Numbered from the stretch's first letter, positions 1 to 8,657 are shown. The stretch is DNA of 64,000 nt from JAGREO01 sp020446285 (GCA_041398005.1 JAWKVP010000005.1:62001-126000); one strand, 5' to 3'. The notes: generated by a model not told the origin, from the sequence alone. Numbers and translations are program-made.

Positions 1-1202
1 CTTCCGGCGTCCTGCAACAGGCGAACGGACTGCAGGGATTGCGCAATCGCTGGGTCCTTGTCGGCCTGAACGACCCGCTGCTGACCAACGAATGGCCCAC
101 GCCCCTTGGCGAGCGGCTGTCCGGCGTGCTGTTGCAGGCGGAAATTCTCGAAAACCTGATCGATGACGCATGGCTGCGCCGGCCGGCATGGGCCCGATGG
201 CTGGAACTCGCCACCGCCGCCGCCTTCACGCTGCTCCTGATCGTCCTCGTTCCCGCTTCCGCGAGGGGCCGGTCCGCAGCGATCACCCTCGGCACGGCCA
301 CCGGGCTCGTCCTGCTCGGTTTTCTCGTCTTCCGGACCAGCGGCCATCTTCTCGACGGGACAGCGCCGGCGATCACCGGACTTGCCGCGTTTGTCGCGCT
401 GACGAGTGCAGGATATGCGATTGCCATGAGGCAAAGGCGGGCCATCGATGCCGAACTGAACGCCGCGCGCCGCGTGCAGCAGGGCATCCTGCCGGCGGCG
501 GACGATTTCGCCAGCCTCGCGGAACGGCTGGAGGTCAGAGCGCATCTCGAACCTGCGCGGACGATCGGCGGCGATTTCCACGATTGCATCCGCCTTCCGG
601 GCAACCGCGTCCTTTTCCATGTCGCAGATGTGTCCGGCAAGGGCATCGATGCCGCGATCTTCATGGCTCTGGCGAAGAGCCTCATGCGCAGCCTGGCATT
701 CAGGCTGGAGCGGCCCACCGCGGGCCGCTTCCTCGGCGAAAGCCTGCTCGAACTCGACCGTGCACACGATGCCGACACGTTCGTCGCCATGGCCTGCTGC
801 ATCGTCGATCTCGAAGGCGGCAGCATGGATGTGGCGATTGCCGGGCATCCGCCACCGCTGCTTTTTCGCTCCGGCGCGGTTCGCATCCTGCGCGACGCGG
901 CACGCGGCCTGCCTCCCGGCCTCGATCGCAACGAAATCTGCGAGAACGCACGCATCGACCTGCAATCCGGCGATGTCGTGCTGATCGCCACCGACGGCGT
1001 ACTCGAAGCCTTCGATGACGGTACCGGCCGCAGCGTCGAGCATCTTGCCGAAATCGTCGAAGAGGCGCCGGCCGGATGCGGCGCAGGCGCCCTCGTGGAC
1101 TATCTGCGTTCGCGTCTCGCTTCCGTTACGGCCTGCCCGCCCGCCGATGACCGCACCCTTCTCGCCTTTTCTCTCACCGGCCGCGCGAACTTGCGGGAAT
1201 GA
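1..1202 (+). CDS. CHASE2-type sensor with SpoIIE (PP2C) phosphatase domain, 5' truncated
   Basis: The frame is open from the left edge of the window, so the gene starts upstream and only about 400 C-terminal residues are seen. The visible part begins with the end of a CHASE2-like extracellular sensor (VLVGLND, then TPLGERLSGVLLQAEILEN). Three hydrophobic segments follow, at roughly 65-150 of the visible part. A SpoIIE/RsbU-type PP2C phosphatase domain comes next, with AARRVQQGILP, GGDFHD, DVSGKGIDAA, AGHPPPLL and ATDGVLEAFDD; the aspartates in GGDFHD, ADVSGKG and TDG are the expected metal ligands. Proteins of this build dephosphorylate an anti-anti-sigma (STAS) partner in a partner-switching cascade. 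The frame stops at 1200-1202, immediately before a remnant of an anti-sigma-type ATPase, which suggests a formerly larger protein or operon. The domain call is secure; the signal sensed is unknown. Confidence 0.85.
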   Translation, partial: SGVLQQANGLQGLRNRWVLVGLNDPLLTNEWPTPLGERLSGVLLQAEILENLIDDAWLRRPAWARWLELATAAAFTLLLIVLVPASARGRSAAITLGTATGLVLLGFLVFRTSGHLLDGTAPAITGLAAFVALTSAGYAIAMRQRRAIDAELNAARRVQQGILPAADDFASLAERLEVRAHLEPARTIGGDFHDCIRLPGNRVLFHVADVSGKGIDAAIFMALAKSLMRSLAFRLERPTAGRFLGESLLELDRAHDADTFVAMACCIVDLEGGSMDVAIAGHPPPLLFRSGAVRILRDAARGLPPGLDRNEICENARIDLQSGDVVLIATDGVLEAFDDGTGRSVEHLAEIVEEAPAGCGAGALVDYLRSRLASVTACPPADDRTLLAFSLTGRANLRE

Positions 1203-1320
1203 ACGTTTCGCACGGGCAAGCCGCCTGCAGATCGTCATCGAGGAACGGCTTGCCAATGCCATTGCGCATGGCAGGCAGCATGGCGGCAACCGGCTCTTGC
1301 TCATACTCGATCTTGCCTGA
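1203..1320 (+). pseudogene. Remnant of an RsbW-like HATPase (anti-sigma kinase) domain
   Basis: In the frame one base off from the upstream phosphatase, the sequence after its stop reads LQIVIEERLANAIAHG and then RLLLILDL before a stop at 1318-1320. E-x-x-x-NAI-x-HG is the N-box signature of HATPase_c_2/RsbW-type anti-sigma kinases. There is no room for the N-terminal helix or for the G1 and G2 boxes. The fragment has no start codon or ribosome binding site of its own. The simplest reading is that a C-terminal or adjacent anti-sigma kinase domain was lost by a frameshift near 1195-1205 and truncated at 1320. A chance match is possible because only about 35 residues are recognisable. Confidence 0.45.
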
Positions 1321-1407
1321 GGCGGGCGTCCGTGTTCAAGCTGGCGTGTGAGCGGCTGACAAGCCAACAGCGGCTCCATGGGTTCCACCAAGAAGGGAGT
1401 GGCTTCC

Positions 1408-4400
1408 GTGCTGGACAGGATTCGCGAGACCATGCGTCGGGATCAGCTCGGCGATGAAGGGACGGTGCTGCGGCGGCTGGTGGAGCTCGCGGACCTGACG
1501 CGTTCCGATCGCGAGGCGATTTCCGCACATGCGGCGGAACTCGTGCGGACGGTCCGGCGAAACGCGGAGCCAGGATTGATGGAGGTCATGCTTGCCGAAT
1601 ATGGCCTGTCGACCCGGGAAGGCGTGGCGCTCATGTGCCTTGCCGAAGCGCTGCTGCGCGTACCCGATGCCGACACGATCGACGCGCTGATCGAGGACAA
1701 GATCGCACCCTCCGACTGGGGGAGTCACCTCGGCCATTCCAGTTCGTCGCTGGTCAATGCCTCGACCTGGGCGCTGCTGCTCACGGGCCGGCTCCTGAAC
1801 GACGAACAGGAAGAGGGCATGGCCGGGATCATACGCGGCGCCATCCGAAGGCTTGGCGAGCCGGTGATCCGTACCGCCGTCGGCAGTGCCATGCGCGAAC
1901 TCGGCGGCCAGTTCGTACTCGGACGGGATATCGACGAAGCGAAGAAACGCGCAAGGGAGATGGAAAGGCGCGGCTACACCTATTCCTACGACATGCTCGG
2001 CGAGGCCGCACGCACCGAGGGCGATGCCCGACGCTACCATCTCGCCTATTCACGCTCGATCACGGCACTCGATCCCGTCTCCACCGCCAGCGGGATCGCG
2101 GAAAATCCGGGAATTTCCGTCAAACTCTCGGCACTCCATCCACGCTACGAATTCTCGCAACGCGAGACCATGCTCCCCGAGCTCATCGCCCGCACGCGCT
2201 CGCTCGCCCTTCTCGCCAGAAGTGCGGGGATCGGCCTCAACATCGACGCCGAGGAAGCGGACAGGCTCGATCTTTCGCTGGATGTGATCGAGGCGCTGCT
2301 CCAGGACCGCGCTCTCGCCGGCTGGAACGGTCTCGGCATCGTCATCCAGGCATTCGGCCGGCGCTGCACCCATGTCATCGAATGGCTCTATCGCCTCGCC
2401 TGCGAACATGACCGCAGGATCATGGTGCGGCTGGTCAAGGGGGCCTACTGGGATACCGAAATCAAGCGGGCCCAGGTTCTCGGGCTGGATTCCTATCCGG
2501 TCTTCACCCGCAAGAGCTGGTCGGACATCTCCTATATCGCCTGCGCCCATTCGCTCTTCGAGAAGCGCGAGCGGATCTACCCGCAGTTCGCAACCCACAA
2601 CGCGCATTCCATCGCTGCCGTCCTCCATCTGGCGGAACGGCACGGTGTCAAACCGGACTGCTACGAGTTCCAGCGGCTGCACGGCATGGGCGAAGCGCTG
2701 CACGATGCCATTCTCAAGCGCCATGGCACGCGCTGCCGCATCTACGCGCCGGTCGGAGCGCATCACGACCTGCTCGCCTATCTCGTACGCCGCCTGCTGG
2801 AGAACGGCGCCAACAGCTCGTTCGTGAACCAGATCGTCGATGAGGACATCCCGCCGGAGACGATTGCCGCCGACCCGTTCCTTGCCCTCGACACCGGTGG
2901 GGCGGCCGTTGTCAATCCGCATATACCGGCACCATCGGCCATGTTCGGCGAGCGCCGCGTCAATGCGAAGGGCTTCGACATCACCGATCCGCTGATCGTA
3001 GCCGGGCTCCGGAGCGCCCGTGCCCCATACGAAAACGGATATCGCTGGCATGCGGGACCGACCTCTCCGGCAGCAGGGGGAGAGCATCCGTCGCACGATA
3101 TCGTCAACCCGGCCGACCCGCAGGATATCGTCGGCACCGTCACCGATGCCGGTGACGCGGATATCGAACGGGCGTTCGAGCGTGCGGTGGCCGCGCGTGC
3201 GTCATGGGCAGGACTTGCCGTGAACGAGCGGTCGGCATGCCTGAGAAAGGCGGCCGATCTCTATGAGGAAAACGCCGCCGAATTCTTCGCGCTCGCCTCG
3301 CGCGAGGCCGGCAAGACCTGGCTCGACGGCGTCGGCGAGGTCCGCGAGGCGGTGGACTTCCTGCGCTATTATGCCGACCGCGCCGAAGCCGACGCGCCGG
3401 ACGAACCGCGCGGGCTGTTCGTCTGCATATCGCCATGGAACTTTCCGCTGGCGATCTTTACCGGTCAGGTCTCGGCGGCACTGGTCACCGGCAATGTCGT
3501 GCTCGCCAAGCCCGCAGAGCAGACGCCGCTCATGGCGGCGCGGGCGGTGGACCTGCTGCATCAAGCCGGCATCCCCTCGGATGTCCTGCAATTGCTGCCG
3601 GGCGACGGCGCACATGTCGGAGCACGACTGACCGGTGATCGAAGGGTCGATGGCATCTGCTTTACAGGCTCGACCGATACGGCCCGCATGATCCATCGTT
3701 CCATGGCCGCCAACGCACCGCCCGGCGCACCGCTCATCGCCGAGACCGGCGGACTGAACGCCATGATCGTCGACAGCACCGCCCTGCCCGAACAGGCCGT
3801 CCGCGACATCCTCGCCTCCGCCTTCCAGAGTGCCGGGCAACGCTGCTCGGCGCTGCGCATGCTCTATGTGCAAAAGGATGTCGCCGACAAGTTCCTCACC
3901 ATGCTTCAAGGTGCCATGGATGCACTTTGCGTGGGCAACCCCGCGGAACTTGCAACCGATGTCGGACCTGTCATCGATGCGGAAGCCAGGGATGTCATCG
4001 AGCGGCATGTGGCCGGATTCGAGCAACGTGGCCGCGTGCTCGGGAAACTCCCGGTTCCGGCCACCGGCCACTTCACGGCACCCGCCGTCCTTTCCGTCAA
4101 TGGCATCGAGGATCTCGACCGGGAAATTTTCGGGCCCGTGCTGCATGTCGCAACATTTGCCGCCGACGAGATCGATGCCGTGGTCGATGCGGTCAATGCC
4201 AAGGGGTTCGGCCTGACGTTCGGCCTGCACACGCGCATCGACGACCGCGTGCAACAGATCGTCGAGCGGGTGAAGGCCGGCAACATCTATGTCAATCGCA
4301 ACCAGATCGGTGCCGTCGTCGGCTCGCAGCCCTTCGGCGGCGAGGGGCTTTCGGGCACCGGGCCCAAGGCTGGGGGGCCGGCCTATCTCGCCCGCTTCCG

Positions 4401-4953
4401 CGGCCGGCGCAAGATCGTTGAAGCCGGAGGCGACAGCCCGGCCATCGTCGATGCGGCCATGGTCACGACCGCGATCCGGGCTGCGGGAACCATCGACAAC
4501 GCTCCCCTCGAGGTGCTCGACATGCCCGGACCGACCGGCGAATCCAATCGCCTGAGCCATTTCGCGCGCGGTGTCATCCTCTGTCTCGGTCCTTCCGCCG
4601 AAGCTGCCGAGCAACAGGCCGAACGGGCCACGAATCATGGCAATATCGCGATAGCCATCGCCGATGGCCTCGACACGTCCGCCGACAAGCCCCGTGGATC
4701 CATCCGCCGGATCGCCGGAACACTCGATCCGGCCGCACTGGCCGATATCAGGAATATCGCGGCCGTCATCTCGTGGGCAGCCGATGAGCGTCAGCGCGCG
4801 TTGCGCAAGGCCCTCGCCGAACGAGAGGGTCCGATCGTTCCACTCATCGACAGCGAGGACGGCGGCGAGGTGCTCGTCCTCGAACGCCACCTGTGCGTCG
4901 ACACCACCGCCGCCGGCGGCAATGCCTCGCTTCTGGCGGCAAGCGAGACGTGA
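1408..4953 (+). CDS. putA: Bifunctional proline dehydrogenase / L-glutamate gamma-semialdehyde dehydrogenase PutA
   Basis: PutA oxidises proline to glutamate in two steps: FAD-dependent proline dehydrogenase, then NAD-dependent P5C dehydrogenase with substrate channelling. The N-terminal helical arm begins within about 20 residues of the start. The PRODH barrel follows (GISVKLSALHPRYE, MVRLVKGAYWDTEIKRAQ, FATHNAHS, EFQRLHGMGEAL, YAPVGAHHDLLAYLVRRLLENG). The ALDH domain then shows CISPWNFPLAIFTG, the glycine-rich FTGSTDTA, the general base in AETGGLNAMIVD, the catalytic cysteine in SAGQRCSALR and GPVLHVATF. A C-terminal extension follows PFGGEGLSGTGPKAGGP. There is no ribbon-helix-helix domain, so this PutA should not self-regulate. 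An ATG lies in frame at 1378, but the AAGGGAG motif at 1393-1399 sits 8 bases before GTG 1408. I prefer that start (about 1181 residues). No putative regulator is adjacent. Confidence 0.96.
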   Translation: MLDRIRETMRRDQLGDEGTVLRRLVELADLTRSDREAISAHAAELVRTVRRNAEPGLMEVMLAEYGLSTREGVALMCLAEALLRVPDADTIDALIEDKIAPSDWGSHLGHSSSSLVNASTWALLLTGRLLNDEQEEGMAGIIRGAIRRLGEPVIRTAVGSAMRELGGQFVLGRDIDEAKKRAREMERRGYTYSYDMLGEAARTEGDARRYHLAYSRSITALDPVSTASGIAENPGISVKLSALHPRYEFSQRETMLPELIARTRSLALLARSAGIGLNIDAEEADRLDLSLDVIEALLQDRALAGWNGLGIVIQAFGRRCTHVIEWLYRLACEHDRRIMVRLVKGAYWDTEIKRAQVLGLDSYPVFTRKSWSDISYIACAHSLFEKRERIYPQFATHNAHSIAAVLHLAERHGVKPDCYEFQRLHGMGEALHDAILKRHGTRCRIYAPVGAHHDLLAYLVRRLLENGANSSFVNQIVDEDIPPETIAADPFLALDTGGAAVVNPHIPAPSAMFGERRVNAKGFDITDPLIVAGLRSARAPYENGYRWHAGPTSPAAGGEHPSHDIVNPADPQDIVGTVTDAGDADIERAFERAVAARASWAGLAVNERSACLRKAADLYEENAAEFFALASREAGKTWLDGVGEVREAVDFLRYYADRAEADAPDEPRGLFVCISPWNFPLAIFTGQVSAALVTGNVVLAKPAEQTPLMAARAVDLLHQAGIPSDVLQLLPGDGAHVGARLTGDRRVDGICFTGSTDTARMIHRSMAANAPPGAPLIAETGGLNAMIVDSTALPEQAVRDILASAFQSAGQRCSALRMLYVQKDVADKFLTMLQGAMDALCVGNPAELATDVGPVIDAEARDVIERHVAGFEQRGRVLGKLPVPATGHFTAPAVLSVNGIEDLDREIFGPVLHVATFAADEIDAVVDAVNAKGFGLTFGLHTRIDDRVQQIVERVKAGNIYVNRNQIGAVVGSQPFGGEGLSGTGPKAGGPAYLARFRGRRKIVEAGGDSPAIVDAAMVTTAIRAAGTIDNAPLEVLDMPGPTGESNRLSHFARGVILCLGPSAEAAEQQAERATNHGNIAIAIADGLDTSADKPRGSIRRIAGTLDPAALADIRNIAAVISWAADERQRALRKALAEREGPIVPLIDSEDGGEVLVLERHLCVDTTAAGGNASLLAASET

Positions 4954-4964
4954 ACGATCGGGTC

Positions 4965-4992
4965 GGGGTAGCGGCACGTTGGCCACTACCCC
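4965..4992 (+). terminator. Hairpin just downstream of putA
   Basis: GGGGTAG (4965-4971) pairs with CTACCCC (4986-4992), and the stem continues inward past one mismatch through GG/CC. It begins 11 bases after the putA stop. No T-run follows, so it could be a Rho-aided terminator, a processing site or an mRNA-stabilising stem. Confidence 0.35.
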
Positions 4993-5202
4993 TCCCACAC
5001 TCCCCCCACTTCGCCCCCCACCCCCTTCGCCCCGGTCCAACACCCCGCCACAACAGTGAACTCTCCCTTTCCGTACGGAAGCCCCGCCGCCAACTGAAGG
5101 CCGGGTCAAGGGACCGCCACGGTCCCTTGTCTTCCCTTCTTTTTTCCTATTCTTCCGACTTTTTTCCTTGCATCTGTCCATCACTTCGCGCATAAGGCGA
5201 GC

Positions 5203-5955
5203 ATGGATACAGCAGGCAACATTTCCGAACTGGTTTCCGATGCGCAGCGGCGACGTGTGGCGCGTTGGGGGATGTTGCGGTTGTTGCGTTTCTGCTGGTT
5301 CTGGGCGCTGGGTGACGAGGAGCGGGCTTGCCGTGAGTGTCGGTTGAATGCCCAACAGAACGACGAAACCGCTCGTATCAACCCGGTATATCCCATCATC
5401 ATCGCCTTTCAGGAGATGATGTATGCAGCTGACGGTGTGGTCGCGACGTTGTGGCCGATGGCGGAAGAGTGGTTTTCGGGTCTCAGCGAGCGGCTTTCGC
5501 AACTGCCGGAGGAACAGCGTCAGGAGCGGCTTGCATGGCTGGAATGGGCCGCGTCACGAAAGGGCCGATCGCCGCTGGAGCAGCTGTTTGAAACGGTTTT
5601 GCAGCGGATTTCGGGTGTGCCGCGCGAGGCGCCGCCGAGGCCCGACCGGCATGCCGGCATGACCGAGGCGGGGCTCGCGGCGCTGCAACAGCTCAAGGAG
5701 CGCGAGGCAGAGGAGCGCAGGTTGCGTGAGGGCGATGCGGAGCGGCGGCAGCGGCAATCCGGCCGTCGCGCGCTGATTGCAGATCTCGCCAGATGGCTCG
5801 CCGTTCACGTTCACGCACTGGTCCCCGACCCGCACGCGATCCTAGCCGAACGCCGCCGCTTGCGCGAGGCCGAGGACGCCGCCATCGCCGCGGCGACGAG
5901 ACCTGTATACAGCTTCCACGCGGCGGACACGCACACGAGATTCCGAAAAGCCTGA
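5203..5955 (+). CDS. Uncharacterised 250-residue protein
   Basis: I do not recognise this protein. The start at ATG 5203 is supported by AAGGCGAG a few bases upstream. The N-terminal third is rich in aromatic and cysteine residues (LRLLRFCWFWALG, then ERACRECRL) with one short hydrophobic segment near residues 62-80 (NPVYPIIIAF). The middle is glutamine- and glutamate-rich and probably helical. Residues 160-195 form a strongly charged stretch likely to be coiled coil (LKEREAEERRLREGDAERR). The C-terminus carries another RRR-LREAED helix. No catalytic motif, signal peptide or DNA-binding fold is evident. It stands alone between putA and remnant or minor genes, and its composition differs from its neighbours. 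This suggests an acquired orphan gene, perhaps with cytoplasmic or membrane-proximal scaffolding, but nothing firmer can be said. Confidence 0.6.
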   Translation: MDTAGNISELVSDAQRRRVARWGMLRLLRFCWFWALGDEERACRECRLNAQQNDETARINPVYPIIIAFQEMMYAADGVVATLWPMAEEWFSGLSERLSQLPEEQRQERLAWLEWAASRKGRSPLEQLFETVLQRISGVPREAPPRPDRHAGMTEAGLAALQQLKEREAEERRLREGDAERRQRQSGRRALIADLARWLAVHVHALVPDPHAILAERRRLREAEDAAIAAATRPVYSFHAADTHTRFRKA

Positions 5956-5985
5956 TTGTATACAGGGCTTTTGCTCGCGGTGAAT

Positions 5986-6155
5986 CTATACAATTGGGGA
6001 ATTTTGCCAGACGCGCCAGAGGCGTTCGGCGACATCGTCCCAGCTGAAGGCCTTGCGGATGCCTGCCGCACCGGCGACGCCCATGCGCGCCGCCGCCGGA
6101 TCCCCGAGCATGGCTTCGGCAAGCGGCAGGCCGGCCGGCTTGATGTTCAGGCGCC
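5986..6155 (-). pseudogene. C-terminal remnant of a GT4-type glycosyltransferase
   Basis: Read on the minus strand, a frame ending at the TAG at 5986-5988 encodes LPLAEAMLGDPAAARMG, then GIRKAFSWDDVAERLWRVW. This is the familiar last 50 residues of GT-B glycosyltransferases of family 4 (a loss of the form 'AMLxDPxxxxxMGxAGxxxxxxFSWDxVAERL'). The frame overlaps the last codons of the upstream GFA-family gene and has no start codon, nucleotide-sugar site or ribosome binding site. It is therefore a truncated relic. It implies that a deletion or recombination event joined this locus to the GFA gene. Confidence 0.55.
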
Positions 6156-6575
6156 ATCGCTGCCCGTCTGCTGTTCGAACATGGCGAAAGTCTGCTGTTC
6201 GGTCAGGCGCGGATGGTCGCCGGCGATGTCATAGCCCGGTGGCTTGCAGTCGATGAAGATCTCGCCGGTCACCCGGAAGATGGAGCGATCATCGAACAGT
6301 CCCGTCGGCATGAGCAGCTGCCCGGTCTCCTTCATGCGATAGAAGAGGTTCGAACCGCAATTGCGGCAGAAACCGCGCTCGGCCCAGTCGGAGGAAGCGT
6401 AGACGCCGACATGCTCCTCACCCTCGAAGGTGACGCCCTGCACCATCGTCGCGAAGACGGGTCCGCCGGCCCATTTCTGGCACATGCCGCAGTGACAGAC
6501 ATGGTGTTCCGTCTCGACCGCTTCGGCGACGAAACGCACCTTGCCGCACAGGCATGAACCCGCATGCGATGTCAT
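6147..6575 (-). CDS. GFA/CENP-V family zinc-binding protein
   Basis: This 142-residue protein has the cysteine arrangement of the glutathione-dependent formaldehyde-activating (GFA) fold: GSCLCGKVRF at 7-16, CHCGMCQKW at about 28-36, and FCRNCGSNLFYR at about 69-80. These residues bind two zinc ions. Family members include Gfa of Paracoccus, but most paralogues do not handle formaldehyde, so the substrate should be left open. The start at 6575 has GGGAG upstream. It lies between hisF, read in the same direction, and a glycosyltransferase relic. It is separated from hisF by about 120 bases, so co-transcription is not evident. The presence of a formate dehydrogenase 30 kb away makes a C1 role conceivable, but nothing here proves it. 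Confidence 0.85.
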   Translation of the reverse strand: MTSHAGSCLCGKVRFVAEAVETEHHVCHCGMCQKWAGGPVFATMVQGVTFEGEEHVGVYASSDWAERGFCRNCGSNLFYRMKETGQLLMPTGLFDDRSIFRVTGEIFIDCKPPGYDIAGDHPRLTEQQTFAMFEQQTGSDGA

Positions 6576-6698
6576 GGCGTCGATTCTCCCGGCAGATTGC
6601 AGACATTGCCGATATCCGGCATTCGCCGGGCAGTCCTGCGCGCCGCTGCATCCACAGTCAACCCGTCGCTGGTGGACTGTTTCGCCAAAAACACACTT

Positions 6699-7451
6699 CT
6701 ACGGACGGATCGTCACGCTGTTTTGCATGAGCCACATCTTGACCTCGCCCACGGTCAGATCGTCATCATGAAAGATGGAGGCGGCGAGCACCGCATCGGC
6801 GCCGGCGTCGAAGGCTTCCTTCATGTGCGCAGCGGAATCGGCGCCGCCCGAGGCGATGACGGGCACATGCACGGCTTCGGCAATCGCACGGGTGAGCGGC
6901 AGATCGAAGCCCTCGCGGGTACCGTCGCGATCCCATGAGGTGAGCAGGATCTCGCCCGCACCCCGCTCCTGTGCTTCCCTCGCCCAGCTCACGGCATCCA
7001 TGCCGGTGCCCTCGCGTCCGCCCTTGACGAGAACCTCGAACCGGCCGTCACGCAGGGCCGCATCTATGGCCAGCACACAGCACTGGCTGCCGAAGCGCCG
7101 CGCGATATGCGACAGGATTTCGGGATTGCCGACGGCGGCGGTATTGACCGAAACCTTGTCGGCCCCGGCATCGAGCAATGCGGCGGCATCATCCTCGGCA
7201 CGCACACCGCCGCCGACGGTCAGCGGAATCGAGAGCCGCTCCCGCACACGCGCCACGGTTTCATGCTGGTTGCCACGACCTTCCGGTGTCGCCGACACAT
7301 CGAGGATGACAATCTCGTCCGCACCCTGGTCCTGATACATCCTGGAGCGTTCCGCCGGGTCGCCGGCATCGCGCAGGCCCTGGAACTTCACACCCTTGAC
7401 CACGCGTCCATGGCTGACATCGAGACAGGGAATGATACGGGACGCAATCAT
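6699..7451 (-). CDS. hisF: Imidazole glycerol phosphate synthase subunit HisF
   Basis: HisF is the cyclase half of IGP synthase. It uses ammonia from HisH to convert PRFAR to imidazole glycerol phosphate and AICAR in histidine synthesis. The 250-residue (beta/alpha)8 barrel starts RIIPCLDV, with the catalytic Asp in CLDV. It continues with TVGGGVRAEDDA, GADKVSVNTAA, VLAIDA and VIASGGADSAAHMKEAF, the last containing a phosphate-binding loop. The length is normal. Its ATG overlaps the hisH stop by 4 bases (ATGA), so the two subunits are translationally coupled. The second catalytic Asp sits in LTSWDRDGT, matching the family. Confidence 0.97.
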   Translation of the reverse strand: MIASRIIPCLDVSHGRVVKGVKFQGLRDAGDPAERSRMYQDQGADEIVILDVSATPEGRGNQHETVARVRERLSIPLTVGGGVRAEDDAAALLDAGADKVSVNTAAVGNPEILSHIARRFGSQCCVLAIDAALRDGRFEVLVKGGREGTGMDAVSWAREAQERGAGEILLTSWDRDGTREGFDLPLTRAIAEAVHVPVIASGGADSAAHMKEAFDAGADAVLAASIFHDDDLTVGEVKMWLMQNSVTIRP

Positions 7452-8044
7452 GCCTGCTGCTCCAGAAAACGCGAAAGGAGTGCTTCGCCATAGGCACCGG
7501 AAAGTTCCGGATGGAACTGGCAGCCGATGATGTTGCCAAGCTGCATGGCGGCGACGAACGGACCGCCATGTCCGGCCGTGGCGACCCGCCAGCCCGGTGC
7601 AGCGGTCGCGCGATAGCTGTTGGCGAAATAGGCCCAGCCGCTTTCCAGCAGAAGCGCCTCCTCGTCGGTTTCCACCTCGTTCCAGCCGAACTGCGGCACC
7701 CGCACCCCGTCGGCGAACCGTCCCACATGTCCCTCGAGCACGGCGAGCCCGCGCACACCGGGACTCTCGTCGCTGGTCTCGAACAGAAGCTGATGACCCA
7801 CGCAGATGGCGATCGTCGGCCGGTCGGCATGAATGCGCCGGCGAAGCGGTTCCACCCAGCCCTGCCGTTCGAGCCGTTCCATCGCCGCCCCGAATGCGCC
7901 CACGCCGGGAAGCATGACATGCGAAGCCGTCTCGATCTCCCCGCCGTTCCGGGCCAGACGCGGCTCACTGCCGAGCCGGCGAAAGGCGGCGGTGACGGAA
8001 GCGATATTGGCCGTGCCGGTCGGCACGATGACGACCTCGGCCAT
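7448..8044 (-). CDS. hisH: Imidazole glycerol phosphate synthase glutamine amidotransferase subunit HisH
   Basis: This class I glutamine amidotransferase supplies ammonia to HisF. The nucleophile is the Cys in AICVGHQLLF (normally C-x-G-x-Q), and the His/Glu pair is in CQFHPELSG. PGVGAFGAAMERL is the oxyanion-strand motif of HisH. The start MAEVVIVPTGTANIASV at 8044 gives 198 residues, the usual size; a longer open frame upstream is a shadow of hisB. Only 2 bases separate it from hisB, and it overlaps hisF by 4 bases. There is no hisA between hisH and hisF, unlike the common hisHAF order. Confidence 0.96.
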   Translation of the reverse strand: MAEVVIVPTGTANIASVTAAFRRLGSEPRLARNGGEIETASHVMLPGVGAFGAAMERLERQGWVEPLRRRIHADRPTIAICVGHQLLFETSDESPGVRGLAVLEGHVGRFADGVRVPQFGWNEVETDEEALLLESGWAYFANSYRATAAPGWRVATAGHGGPFVAAMQLGNIIGCQFHPELSGAYGEALLSRFLEQQA

Positions 8045-8046
8045 GC

Positions 8047-8634
8047 TCACAGCAATCCTTTCGTGCTCGGGATATCCTCGTGGCCGTCGAACGCCACCGC
8101 CTGTCGCAGTGCCAGCGCCAGTGACTTGAAGGCCGCCTCGGCGCGGTGATGATCGTTCTCGCCACGGATCAGGTCGACATGCAGGGCCATCCGCCCCGCA
8201 ATCGCCAGCGACTGGAAGAAATGCACGAGATTCTCCGTCGCGACATCGCCGATCGATGAGCGCACGAAGCCGGCTTCGACCGTTGCGTGCGGCCGTCCTG
8301 ACAGGTCCACCACCGAGCGTGCCAGCGCCTCGTCGAGCGGCGCATAGGCGTGGGCGAAACGGCGGATCCCCCGGCGGTCGCCGAGTGCCTCGTCGAGCGC
8401 CCTGCCGAGTGCGAGCGCGCAATCCTCGATGGTGTGGTGATCGTCCACCTGCAGGTCGCCCGAGCAGACGAGCTGGAGATCGAAACGTGCGTGCCGGGTC
8501 AGCGCCGTCAGCATATGGTCGAAGAACCCGAGGCCCGTGTCGATCTCACCCTCGCCGCCGCCGTCGAGATTCAGGGTCACCCGGATCTCCGTCTCGGCGG
8601 TGACGCGTTCGATGGTTGCCTGTCTTCCGGTCAT
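8047..8634 (-). CDS. hisB: Imidazoleglycerol-phosphate dehydratase HisB
   Basis: HisB dehydrates IGP to imidazole acetol phosphate. The 195-residue protein has the two half-repeats with histidine-rich manganese motifs: GFFDHMLTALTRH, DDHHTIEDCALALG, and in the second half GENDHHRAEAAFKSLALALR. The N-terminus RQATIERVTAETEIRV matches the normal family start, so I choose ATG 8634. A GTG at 8661 would overlap the hisG stop (GTGA) and add nine residues; it lacks a Shine-Dalgarno, so it is less likely. There is no fused phosphatase domain, as in most bacteria outside the enterics. Confidence 0.95.
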   Translation of the reverse strand: MTGRQATIERVTAETEIRVTLNLDGGGEGEIDTGLGFFDHMLTALTRHARFDLQLVCSGDLQVDDHHTIEDCALALGRALDEALGDRRGIRRFAHAYAPLDEALARSVVDLSGRPHATVEAGFVRSSIGDVATENLVHFFQSLAIAGRMALHVDLIRGENDHHRAEAAFKSLALALRQAVAFDGHEDIPSTKGLL

Positions 8635-8657
8635 GGACGATTCCAGCCTTTCCAGGG

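Noticed and set aside
3202..5502. A 766-codon open frame on the minus strand across putA
   Set aside because: It is antisense to a clear PutA, has no domain signature or ribosome binding site, and is a by-product of high GC content.
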